Origin: Patagioenas fasciata | Lineage: Eukaryota; Chordata; Aves; Columbiformes; Columbidae | Assembly: GCF_037038585.1 (NCBI RefSeq) | Contig: NC_092541.1 | Location: 71,445-135,444 of the forward strand | Length of the DNA stretch: 64,000 nt | Direction of reading: 5' to 3' | Shown: piece after piece, positions 44,024 through 56,200 of the stretch | Layout of the letters: each line of letters begins with the position of its first letter | How positions within the stretch are numbered: the first letter of the stretch is position 1 | Notes under the pieces: generated by a model | What the model saw: the letters and a program-made list of their open reading frames with translations, nothing else | What the model was told of the DNA's origin: nothing | The model's database searches: none | Translations under genes and position numbers: made by a program

Positions 44024-47000
44024 GTAAGTTCTGCACGTATGCCTCTGTTCAAAGTATTTATCATTTCATTAAAAAGAGCCTCAGCATTGGGTGGTCAGAA
44101 TGGCAGGTGATCTGAGAAACACCATTTCCGTTGTGCATTTTATAAATACCGTGTCCCTGCTCATAACTTCCAGGAATACAATGTCTATCTGGAATGAAAA
44201 GCAGCAAGGCTTTCAGCAGGAATCTTTCCCAGCTTTGTAAATCGCCATTCAGCTGGGTCTTCAAGGTCTCAGTTTTCTGTAACAGAACATTTAAATTGGG
44301 ATAAAGGCTTTCTGTTTCTTCTCAGATGAGCAAGAAGTTGTCATACTCAAATCAGCAAGAGTCCTGGTGATGCCGAACCTGAGTAAACATAATTCCATTA
44401 AATGTTGCACATGTCCTCTTCGGCCTGAGTTCAGACCTGTGTTTTTGGAAGAGGACAGCTTGGATAAGTTGCTGTTCATGTTTCAAATAAAGTTAGAAAA
44501 TAAGTGTGCACCGCCCCCCGTGAACCACTGTTAGCAGACGGCTGCCAAAGTATAATTCGGTTTGGAGAATGAGACAAACTGCGAAATGGGATCTGCTAAT
44601 AGCTGTGAAGACTTAATTCTGGAGGACAAAGTTTTCACGGCGCAGTACCTGAATTTAATGATGAAACTCTGCTGTTTACCTAATAAAATCAGGAAAAAGG
44701 GTTTAAAAAATCACATCTGAAGAGAGGAAATGGTAGTAGCTCTCAGCCTGAACAGGCCGCATCCTCATCTGTTCGTTCCTGCAAACTTAGGTTTTGCAGA
44801 TTTGGCAAAAAGACAAGCGTTGAAGTTTAATAATATATACTTCCGTATCAGGAGCTGCTGCAGGCCTCAGAGGCACTAGCAGAAGGCGGATCTTAAAGCT
44901 GAAGAAGAGAAGTCTTTATCAAACATTAGGAGTCCGGTCTCTGAAATGTTCATAACCTCCTGTTGAGGTCTGCAGTGACAGAGGTTACCACGGGAAGAGT
45001 GACCGTGAAGTTGCCTTACACTAAATGAGAAAAGCAAACTGAGTTCAGGCTGTAGTTACGGCCCATAAAAAGGAACCTGTGATGTGTGGTTGAACATCAC
45101 CTGTTAAACGAGTGTCTCTGTTCAGGAGTTTGTGCTCCCCTGTGTTCAGCTGGGTCGTGCAGTCGTGTGGCTGAGGTCTGCAGTTGGCTGGGCAGATGTG
45201 TCCTGGAGAGCTGTGTTGGGAGCTCCATTCAAAACAAGGTATTAAACTCGACTGGAGACCAGTGTGTCAGATTGGGCAGGGATCTAGCGGTTGGAGGCAC
45301 TGGATTCTGCTCCTTTCTGTTCTGCTATTTCCTCTTGAGGACATAGCCAGTTAACGCAAGGCACTCTAGAAAGACTTCTTGTAGGGATAGTCTGTGCCTT
45401 GTTTTAAAATATGAAGTGCTCAAGTGGTACAGTTTTGGGGGCAGGGAGGTTTAAAAGTTTTAGTAACAATTGTATGCTTTTGAACAAAGGTCTGGATGAG
45501 GTCCGACCACACCTAGTGAATGAAAATGTGTCTTTACAGTTAAAAGGCAATTCTGTGTTTTGTTTGACTTGCTCCCTGAGTCCTGAGTTCAGGTTTTCAT
45601 ATTTCCTGGGCACCTTGCCCAGATTATGCGAAAGAAAAACAGAATCTTTCTGATACTCGGCGGGGGGAGCCCTGGATGTCACAAGGACACTTTTTTTCCT
45701 CTGTCTGTCCGGCTGCCTCTTGCTGCAAATGCCCCGTTACTGGTTTTTAAACCACTTTATTTGTTTTTTACTGCAAAGGACAACTTTGTTCTCAAGAGTA
45801 GCTTAGCAGCAGTGGGTGTTTTTATCTACAGCCACTTCATTTTCCAGGTGAAGACATTCTTGCTTAAAATTATTCAACTTTCCAGCATTTTGATTGTGGG
45901 GATGACAGTTACCTTGCTTTGTGGCTTTTGTTTTTCCTTCTGACATCGTATTGATAAAACCTTCTCTGCCATCACATTACACGACTGATTTGATTTGTTT
46001 GTATCCAATGAGAGTTCCCAGGCGTAAGAGAGGATCCTTGTCAGGAGGAGGCCTCGCGTCGCTGTCTGGAGAGCCGGCCGGAAGTGTTCCCGCTCCCGCG
46101 GACCTGCGGTGGAAACCAGAGCGGTTTATTTAGATCGTGAGGGCTCCTGGTGCGAAAGAGAGACCGTAAAAGCAGAGCTCGGTAATGTCGTTCTTACTGG
46201 CTCTAGTGCATAAGTACCGTTTGCTGGCATGTTCTTAAAATCCTTATTTTTCCCAGAGAGATTAGGTGCGAGTCTGTAGTGTTAGTATATGTGTAAGGTA
46301 CTTGTGTATATATTGTAAAAATCTGTTGTTCTTCTATGTGTTCTTAACATATTAAAAAAAAGCTTGTTTATGTAGGTCAGTATAAGTATACGGTCTGCCA
46401 AACTGCACGTGATTGCTGGCTTATCAATAAGTTTATCGTCCTGTACTTGCCTGTCATGTTTCCTTAATTAAAGCTTTGAGAGTTAGTTCTCATGTAAATC
46501 TCTCTCTGAATTGACAGACATCCACCTTAAAACCATAAAATGTTGAAAGGTGATAACAAAAGGCATCTAGAGCAGTAGCTTAGTAGGAGGATTTTCTTTT
46601 TCAAGTGAGTTTCCTAACACTTACTGGAGGAAAAGGCAGTGTGAAAGTTTTGCTTCTGTTTCCTGCTTCTGTTTCCTACTTCTGCTAATTTAACTAAAGT
46701 TGATGACCTACAAATTTATTCTAAAATACTCTTCAGCCTAGGTAAACTCATAAACGGCTGCGGTGCAGAGATGTTCGTGAAGAATCATTGCATTGAGGAC
46801 CAAGCGCAGGTTTTTCTGCTTTTTTTGCAATATGTGTATTTTCTAAGCTGCTCTCAGTATCTTGCAGTGCTGTGGTGAAGAGCACTGATCCAGAGCCTTC
46901 CTTTGGAAGACAGACCAATGTATTTCTGCAGAACTGAGAGCTCCTGTTGAGAACAGTCATTCCTAGTGTAGTGTCTCTGTTGTGAGGCTCCTGGTAGGAG

Positions 47001-48853
47001 GCTGGAGTGGGCAGGTCCTTTATTCTGAGGGTTCCTCCCTCCTCTCCCAAGGGCGTTTTAGCTACAAGTAGAAACTTCCTTGCACGTTCCTTCTCCCCCT
47101 CCCACCCCCCGGTAATCATTACTTACGAAAGGTCTATATGGACCCAAACTGTGACTAAAAGCCATTTTCAGTCAGCATGCAGTAATTGTTAGGAATGCAG
47201 TTATCCTTTTTTCAGTAAGGACAAGGTGTAGTTGGTTACAAAATACACTTAAGTTCTGCCATCGGGGAACTTCCGAAGTCTGAACCTGTCTCTGGTGTCC
47301 GTGTACTTCTGTTACAATAGCTTAAAACCCATTTTTATTAGTTCCTCTGTGTGCGTCCTTTCTCCCCTGCCTTTTCCTCTGTGTCACCTGACTGTGTTTG
47401 GTGAGAGAGTTAATTAGCAAGACTGCGTTTGGTGAGCGTGCCAGTTGGCCACTGTACCCGCTCATTGGAAACCAAACCAAGCAAATGACACTGAGCTTGT
47501 CCTGTGGGCCTTCCCTCCGTGGGGTATGGGTTTGTTTCTCTAACTCATCTCTGCCTTTTCACAAAAATTCAGGGTTTAGTGCTTCATGTCTTTCAGCCCT
47601 GCTGTCTGTCTGTGTTCCCTTGTTGTGGGGAAGCGACTGGTGCAGCTGAACCAGGCTGGAAGCAAAACTGACTGCTCGGTTGTGCTCATTCAATGTATTT
47701 AAACTTTAGATAATTCTCACTTTTCATGTAAAGTGTCATATTCATTTGGACATTGGAATGCATTGATGAACAGCTATGACAGGCTGATGTAAATTTACAT
47801 GAAATTAGAGGATTGGCATATCAAGCAAGAGATCAGGGCAAATTTTTATTATTAAATTTACATTGAAATAGCTTTAGCAGCAAAAGGAAAATAAGGTAAC
47901 TTGTAGTACGGCCTGAACTGTGGGCTGTGTGAGTGCAGTTTTAAAAAAGGGCATTAAAAAACACTGGTACTTCTAGTGGTAAAGAAGGCGGGTAAATAAC
48001 CAGAAACTTGGAGGGGGGTGGGAAATGGTTACAGTGTCCGTGAGTGAAACGTCTTTGGTTATTTCTCTTAAGCTGTTTGATCTGGTTGAGTTAAGCCATG
48101 GCTTGCTTTTGCAGCCTGAGCGTGGAACTGCTCTGTCACGGTGCGCATGTGGGTTAATCTTTATCCACGTTCTTAAAAGAGAAATGGGAATAGCAATACT
48201 GGAAATCACCTGGCTTATTTGGAAACGTGCTGCTGGGAAAGCTGGTTTCATGTGCACCGGGAAGCTACTTTCTTAACATCCAAGGCTTTCTGGGAAGCAG
48301 CGGGGTTGCCAGTGGGTGTGGGGTGGTGGGATTTCTTCAGCCGCTGGAGAGTTGGAGCATATGGAGATTTGCTCTCCTCAAGCTCTGTCTCTGTTATGTG
48401 TTACAGTTCTAATTCGTCATTTTTAGCGCATCTGAGCTGGCAATAGAAGCAGCAAAAACTGTTTTATAAATGTAGCTCAAGGATTTTCAAGATGAAGTTA
48501 GTGAGCTGCTGGCATTGAGGAACAGGTGTAAGCGGGGCCTGGAAGGATGCTGCCGTGCTCAGTGAAGGGGCTGGAAGGCGGGAGTGCGAGGTACCGGCAG
48601 GCACTAGCTCTGGGAGACCCTGAGGCCCGGCTTGTGTGTTGCTGCTTTTGTTTTAGCTGCCTGTTGCCCGGATGGCTCCTCTGAGCACAGGGCTGGTGGT
48701 CACAAAGAGAGGAGGGTGCTGTGCTGCACGTGGACCTTGCGTGGCCTTACCAAGAGTGTCAAGTTGATAGGTCTCGCTGCCGTTGTCCGTGTTGTGTGTT
48801 CTGTCTTCTGTAAGCGCGACGCCTGACTTTCTGCTTTCCTTTCCTGTCTGCAG

Positions 48854-50240
48854 GCTGCGCTCGGGGGCGGCAGCGGGAGGCGGTGGAGCTGGCCCCGGCA
48901 CCGGGAGAGGCTGCGCTGCCCGTCTCGCTGTGCTGAATGGCTGCGATGGCGCCCGCTCTCACTGACGCAGCAGCTGAAGCTCACCACATCCGATTCAAGC
49001 TGGCTCCCCCGTCCTCTACCTTGTCGCCTGGCAGCGCCGAGAGCAACGGAAACGCCAACAACATCCTCCTGGCTGCCAACGGCACCAAAAGGAAAGCCCT
49101 TGCTTCAGAGGATCCTGGTTTAGATTTCCGAAGCAACCCTACGAAGGAAGAGCTGGGCAAGCTGCAGCCGCTAGTGGCCTCTTATCTCTGCTCAGATGTA
49201 ACATCTGTTTCTTCAAAAGAGCCTCTGAAGCTGCAAGGAGTCTTCAACAAGCAGACAGTCCTTAAATCTCACTCTCTCTTATCTCAGTCCTTCTTGAAAA
49301 CAAGTGATCTGCTGGGGAGGCAACCAGTGTTGGAGTTGACTTTGGAGAATCTAAAAACAATGAGTACTAATAGCCAGCCATCTCTCCCGCAAGCGCCTGT
49401 AAATGGCTTGGCCAAGAAATTGGCCAAAAGTAACGGTTCAGACCGTGAAAACTCTAGTTCTCTGAATGGTGGGAAATGTGCTCCTCCTTCTGTTGCCCAC
49501 CAGGGTGTTGACTATAATGCAGGAGGTTCTGAATTGGGGGACTTGAAGACTGGGTTGACCAATTGCACTCTTCCGCATAGAAACCTCGATGCAGAGCACA
49601 CAACTCCATTTAGCAATAGTAGCACTGCAAACAAATCTTCCCTTAATTCTGTGGAGCAACAGAGAGTGCTTGAGGGTGGCAGTGGAGAGACTAGGTTGCC
49701 CAGTGTTGCTGGTCACTCCAACTTTGGGAGCAGTAACTTGGAAGAGCAGAAGCCTTCTCTGTTGGTTGGTCACCACAGTGCGCTCGACTCCGAGATGAGG
49801 ACGAGGGCGTTGCTGCGGCGGCAGGCAGACATTGAGAACCGTGCCCGCAGGCTGCAGAAGCGCTTGCAGGTGGTGCAGGCAAAGCAGGTGGAGAGACACA
49901 TCCAGCAGCAGTTGGGTGGCTTCTTGGAGAAAACTCTAAGCAAGCTTCCAACTTTGGACCCCCTGAGTCATCGAAGCCAGCTGATGTTGACCAGAAAAGC
50001 TGAAGCAGCCTTGAGGAAAGCCACGAGTGAGACAGCTACTTCAGAAGGCCTAAGCAGCTTCTTGAAGAGCGATTCAATATCGGAAGAACTGGAGAGGTTC
50101 ACGGCCAGTGGTGTGGCCAACTTGAGATCCAGTGAACAAGCGTTTGACTCGGATGTCACCGACAGCAGCTCAGGAGGAGAGTCAGATGTTGAAGAGGAGG
50201 AGCTGACCAAAGCAGACCCTGAACAACCCCACGTACCACT
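48854..50240 (+). other. KANSL1: KANSL1 exon 2 (5' UTR tail and first coding exon)
   Basis: The acceptor is TTTCCTGTCTGCAG at 48840-48853 and the donor is CCACT|GTAAGT at 50240/50241, exiting in phase 2 within the Leu codon of HVPL. The first 83 bases are untranslated. Confidence 0.93.
48937..50240 (+). CDS. KANSL1: KANSL1, KAT8 regulatory NSL complex subunit 1, N-terminal coding part
   Basis: KANSL1 scaffolds the NSL complex, in which KAT8/MOF acetylates histone H4 in the nucleus. The protein also has mitotic roles, and loss of one copy causes Koolen-de Vries syndrome in humans. The exon encodes 434 complete codons beginning [20 protein letters not shown], colinear with human KANSL1 throughout. 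Residues 130-285 are Ser/Asn-rich and poorly conserved. Residues about 289-330 ([20 protein letters not shown]) form a strongly conserved predicted coiled coil, followed by [20 protein letters not shown] and an acidic Ser-rich block ([19 protein letters not shown]). An in-frame TGA lies directly before the ATG (48934-48936), fixing the start. The WDR5- and MOF-binding regions are in later exons outside the window. The frame is intact. Confidence 0.97.
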
Positions 50241-53200
50241 GTAAGTACCAGTCATGCTTTGCTTTCCTCTGGTAGGGGGAAAGCAAGGTGAGAGGTGGCA
50301 GATGAGAAAGTCTGATTTTTGTAGGAACACTTCTTTTTTTAATGGGCTTAGATCAAAGAAATTATTGTTAAAACTAGTGTGGTGTGGTTTGCAGCACACT
50401 TCCTAGTTTGAGCAGCACATGCAACATTGGAGATAAAATTCTTTGTGCATACAGTAGTTGTGTTCTTGTGGAAATGCTGGCTGGCTGGAGTGGTGCGAGC
50501 ATGCCGCAGATACAGACCTGAAATACTTTGAGCAGTTCTCTCCGTGATGTATTGGGCCTGTCCCCTGAAATGAAATGTTTGTCTTTGTACAGTGGGAATC
50601 TTTATTGTAAAACAGTTATGTAAAGTAAGGCCAGCCTGAATCTTTGTAGCTGACAGCATAGTTGCAACAGGGGAATTTCTGTTGTTATTGTTGTTAAACA
50701 AACTGCCTGGAAAAAGCCCTCTGAAAGGATTTGATCGAAGTGCCAGTGGAAGTGTGAAGTGAGTATGTTCTCTTCTTGAGTCTGGGAAATTGTTGTTGTG
50801 CATTTTCTTCTTATCTGTGAGTTGCATTAAATTGTGACAACAGCCTCATAATTATGTTGTTAACTGGATTCTGTTTGCATAAGTATTAGGTGTCATTTTG
50901 TGTGTGGAAGAGGAAGATCCTTGTCAAGGCAAAAGGTCTTGAGACAGGTCAAGGAAGAAGGGAAATTTTTCCTCCAAACCCAAGAATTTTTCCCTATGAG
51001 TACATATCGGAGCATGTTGCACGAATCTTAAAAAGCCACATTGTTTGTCTAGTCTGTGTAAAATCTTGCTTCCATCAGTGAGTGATCTCTACCACCCTGA
51101 TGGACCTATTGAACTGACACCTCAGCTGGTGAGCAGCTCCCTGCAGCAGTCACAGGGGTCCTCCGTGGAATGCGGGCGGCTTTCTGGAAAAACAATCACC
51201 AGGACTTGTGCATACCTGCACTGTTCTGGGTTTGTTCAGATCTCTGGAGAAATAGCTGAATGTATTTTGGATCCTGTTGTCCATAGTAATGTTAATGGCT
51301 GGTCGAGTGCTGTGTCACGCAAAATGACTGAACTGGGTAGGTGAATGTGAACAATGTGTGTGCTTGATAACTTCAGCATCCTCCAAAACCACCCTCTCGT
51401 GAATGAGTGCTAATGAACAGACGTTACAGCTCTTGAAGATGAAATTCTGGCTAAATGTCACATCATGTTTTGGGATGCTAGTGATCCCTGCTGGCTGGAC
51501 ATAAAAGCATCCTTGTGCTGTTAGAACAGACAGTTTAGTAACTTTATTCCTGTTGTATAATGTCCACAAACTTACTATTGGGATTAGCAGTAAAATTGCA
51601 TTTATAGGTATTATGCTTGTTATTAGAAGAGACATTCGATTAAAATTCTGTCCAAAGTAATAGTAAGTTTCTGATATTGTGGGTTTCATAGGTTCACGTG
51701 TTGCCTAGCAAAGTGAAATTTCTTTGCTACTCATCTTAGTCCCGAGAGGAGGTCTGGTGTTCAGAGACGTGGTGCTGGCTTTCCTGCCCGCTGTGTTGGC
51801 CGTGCCTTCAGACTCCCCGGCCTCCTGAGTGCTCTTAAAAAGCCAAAGATTTTAGAGCTAGACAACACACCGATTATTCTGTTGTCTGTAGGTTCAGAAG
51901 CTGGCGTATGTGTGTAATGGCATCCAGGCCAGGCCCACCAAACCTAGTTTAGAGTTTGTGCCTGTTGACTGTCCTGTTGGCCTGAGTGCTTCGACATTGG
52001 GTCTCACGAGTTCTGGTATTACTGAAGTTGAGGCTGAATGCACCTTTGTGCCTGTTAGCGAAGTTCCTAAAGTCAACCTGAAGAGCTACTACAAGCATCT
52101 GAGTACTTCCAAACATGATTTTCGAAGTAGTGCGAAGAGACAGGAAGGGGAAGAACTGACTTTTTCACTGGGAAGCTGCCTTGGGCCAGCTTATTGTACA
52201 GAACCATTGTTTTATGTTTGTGTGAGCACAGCAGAGCAAAGGCTTTTTGCAGTGTTGCTCAGATATGGCTGGGTTTTGCAGCATGCTGAGTATACTTACT
52301 GGTGGCAGACTTTTACCCTGGTTATTCTAATTTTGGTGGCAAGACAGAATATTCCACTGAGTGTAAAAACTTGTCTCACCCCTCAGTCAGCATTCCTTGT
52401 CTGTGTATTGCCTCTGCCTTCCCCCAAACTCCTTGGTTGCTCTGGATCTTTACTGAGAGTTATGCTACAGTGTGTCTTGTCGCTTGCTTGCTGCAAGTGG
52501 CTGTGTCACTGCCTCTGGGATCCAAGTAGAAGCATGCAAAAGAAACAAAGACTTGTTTACATCGTGCTTCGATAAGAGCTGACCTTTGAGCTTTTCTGGT
52601 GTGGTGGCATTCCAGAATCAGTATCCGGTCAGGGACAGGCTTCGAAGCATTTGTACTGTTCTGGCCCGCCTGGTCTTGGCTATGGAGCAGCATCTCCCTG
52701 AGGAGTTGTCTTTCCAGTGGCGTCAGGGACCTAGCAGAGCTTGGTAGGTCCTTTTAAAGCACTCGCAGTCCTACTCCAGGAGATGCTGTCATTCGGGTGC
52801 GTAACCAGGCCATCACGTTATGCATAAACAAAGCAGGGAGGTAATTGTCACACCTTTGTTGGGAAGCCCTGCCAGCTGTGGGTTTGGCTTAACAAGGTGC
52901 TCTTGACTCTCATGCAGCTGATGGAGGAAGAAAGCTTGTGCAGACAGGCCTCGTTCATGATGCATTTTTAGATTTATGTGGATCGAGGACCACCACGTTG
53001 CTTTTCATTTGCTCTTAGATTAATAACATAAAACTGTTTGCTTCGCAGCTGAAGTCCTCTGATGTGTCACTTCAAAGCATGTGCGGTTACAGAGTTAGGA
53101 GCAAGAGAAGCTTTGCCTCTGCTTGGTGGTGGCAAAGGCCGTTTGGAGCCTCTGCGTAGAGCCAGGCTGGGGTCCTCTGGCTGGGTGTGCCTGCAGGCAG

Positions 53201-56200
53201 CAGCCGCCTGCGGAGTGGAACCGGTGCTGCTTTGAAGGAGCCCAAACGCTGTTGTCAGTGTGGTGGGATCAGGAGCCGGGCAGGTGAGTTCCTCTCCATG
53301 CTGGGGGGCTGTGGGATGGCTTAGCAAGAAGCAAAGTCCTGGTGTTTCTGTGACCTTGTACTAATACATAGAAGGAGGAAGTTACTTTTCTCAGGCTGGT
53401 TGGATTCTTTGGCTGTCTTGCATTTAACTGTAGACTGTTTTCATCAGGATTTGTCAATTCCTTTTAGCTGATGAGTTACCTATGTCAGGCAGCACAGTAG
53501 CCATTAGCTGGTTAGTGGTATGTGATTTAATATCTGCAATCCACAACTTTACTCTGTGTACCATGGAAAAAAAACTCTGAAAAGGTAGTGAAAACCATCA
53601 CTTGGTTGGAACTTATCTTTTAATTCAGGTTTCTTACCTAGAAAGTCTCTGTTTTGGTGGCATTTACATCAAGCTGCTGAGAGTGAACTGAAGTTCCTAG
53701 TGACGAACTTCTTGCACCGCCTTTTCTGAGGGTCAGGTGGTGTCTACAGCACGTTCAGTTCGGCTGTGGTTGTTACGATGCCTGTGGCCATGATGCCTGA
53801 GCACGCTTAATTATCCTCATTTACCAGTGGGAAATCCAAGCACCTTCTGCTGTTTGTCCTTGCAGTAAATCCTTTCACAGCCTTGGAGCCTGTGTGTTCA
53901 CTCTTCCCTGTGCTGTGTCACATCGTGGTGCCTGGATTTTGGAACTGCTGGACTTGGAGTAGTAATGAGGATTTCTCACTAAGAAGTGCTTTTGTCAGCA
54001 CTAGTTTCGAAGTCTGGTGTTGGAGAGGGGTGTGTGTGGCGTTTGGATCAGGGGCTGTTCAAGGGGTAGTTGCAGTTTGAGCGTCAGTTGACTGAGCGAT
54101 AGAATTTAGAAATTCTGATTTTTCCTCCCTTAGTTGTATTTTTCAAGCAGGACCATGGTAAGGAAGCCTGCATCTCAAGAGCTATTAAATAGCATTTCTC
54201 AAATCTGTGGCGTCATGGAGCTGTAATTCAGATGGCAAAGCCCCTGTGGGGACTAAGGGAACTTTTCCTCCTGCCCACAGACGCGTTTCGCTAACTGTCG
54301 TTATGCAGAGCGATCCTAGAAGTTTGTCTCTACTCTCTGTAACCTTTTCAGTTACATGCTTGGCTTTTTATGGTGTATTTCTAGTTCTTGACTTCTAGCT
54401 GTGCTTGTAGGTACTGATGACCACACAGTGCTTAACCTTCTGTTTTTAAGCTATTTATGAAAACTTGCGTATGTCATACCTGAATTGCCTGTAATCCACA
54501 TGCTGCTCAACTGCAAAATGTTGGTCAAGAGAGGTGGTCCTCAAGTGTCTTTCAGTTGGGAAGAGAGAGAGTAAATCCTGAACATTGAACATATTCTTGC
54601 TTTGCATTTGAAAGCATAATACCAGAGAGCTGTTCGTTGTCTGAAAGTGCTTAATGAGGTGTCCAGGAGTAAGTAGGACACTGCAAGTCCCTCTTGCTCT
54701 TAAGAGAGCGAATGAGAACACTGCTTGAGAAAGATCTTAAGAAAAGCGAGTCAGTTATTTCTGCAGGACATGTTGGTCATTGTACACCTTTTATAGATAC
54801 GGTGGATGTCTGGTAAGTTGTTTCTGACTTACCTGAGCCTTGATCCTCGTGCAGACTTGGCAGGAGTAGGGAAGGGAGGCTGGGTGTTTTTGGGGGGGGT
54901 GCTCACATTGCCATCCACAGAACTTGGTGAAGGCATTGTTGGCTTTCATCCTAGAGGGAATTGTGATGTATTGGTTTAAATGTGTCTTTCTGGGCTGAAG
55001 TCACGGTTGTCTGGAGGGGTGCAGAAGAGAACCAGCACTTGGTCTTGAGTCTGTGTGTAAAGGATAATTCGGGCGCCGTGTTGCAGGAAAGCAATTGAAT
55101 TGGGTGCGTGGGTTGTTCAATGCAGACAAAGCATCTTTCTGCCTCTGTCTGGTAGGTACCGTTAGTGCTCTTGCAGGGTTTGGGGTTGTTCTGTTTGCGG
55201 TCAGATCTCTGCCTGCTTCTTGGGCTGTGGGACTGGGCTGGTGTATAGAAAGATAGCACAGGAGACTAGAAAGGATACGGTGTCTGTCACTGCCAATAAA
55301 CTACGCTTTGTCTTGATAGTCCTTGCCTGGTGGAGCAGCAAGAAAGAAAGGGCTCTGTTTCAGATCTTGTAGGACTTGTGGGTGACACTTTGGATAGGGT
55401 TGCATAAATACTTCTTGTTGGAAAAATCCTGTCACAGCATCAGAAGCAGCAGAAAAATATGTGAAGTTTGTGAGTGTGGCATTAAAAACCTCATCTAGTA
55501 ACTCATCCACTTTCCTACAGCCTCATGTGGAATTGTAGTTAGTGTTTAGGCAAGGGAAAGGGGCCCTGCGTAGAGCTGATCTCCAATATTGAAGGCTAAT
55601 ACACCAGTGTAGGGGTGGAGAGGAGACTCCACCAGTATCTGTGAGCAGCTGCGGTTCAGAGCTGCGCTTTTATTCTCGTTAACACTGACAAAGGACACAA
55701 AGTGACTACATTACTAAGTTTAAAACTGGAGCAATGGCAAATACGGGCGATCTTAAGAAGGTTGTAAAGGCGTACCTCACAGATGTGCTCTTTTTCCTGA
55801 AACACTTTTGGTTTTCATTATGCAGCCTCCTCTGCTCTCCAGCAGACAGGTTCCGGTTGCACCAGCTGGGCAGGGGCTCTGTGCTGGGTTTCCAGCGGGG
55901 GGAAAATGTTTTCCTTGCTAAACCGGCACTACCCTAACAGATTCTTCCACGGCGCGTGTTTTGGGCACACCCTGCATACGGTGCGTTGCGCAAGTGGCTC
56001 GTTTCAAAGACTTGGAGAGCTGGATGGCTTTGCTGGGCTATTCTCAGATACAGTGCTTTACATAGTAGAGAACTTAAATTGATTTAGGTTTGACCTTCTG
56101 GATTTTCAAATGGAGGAAGGACTCAAAAATACAAATACGGTGAAGTTCTGTGTATTGACTAGCAATTCGGCCAGGAAGTGGAAGGAGAAACTCGAATTGC

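Larger units (their letters stand above)
41286..48853 (+). other. KANSL1: KANSL1 intron 1
   Basis: About 7.6 kb between the CpG-island donor and exon 2. It holds a short degenerate repeat at 43021-43110 of GGGATGGGCGCACACG-like units, an exon-like segment at 43934-44023, and a small GC-rich patch near 46020-46140. Otherwise no feature was recognised. Confidence 0.7.

Noticed and set aside
49438-49899. 153-codon minus-strand frame opposite KANSL1 exon 2
   Set aside because: It is the antisense shadow of a conserved + strand coding exon, with no independent evidence.
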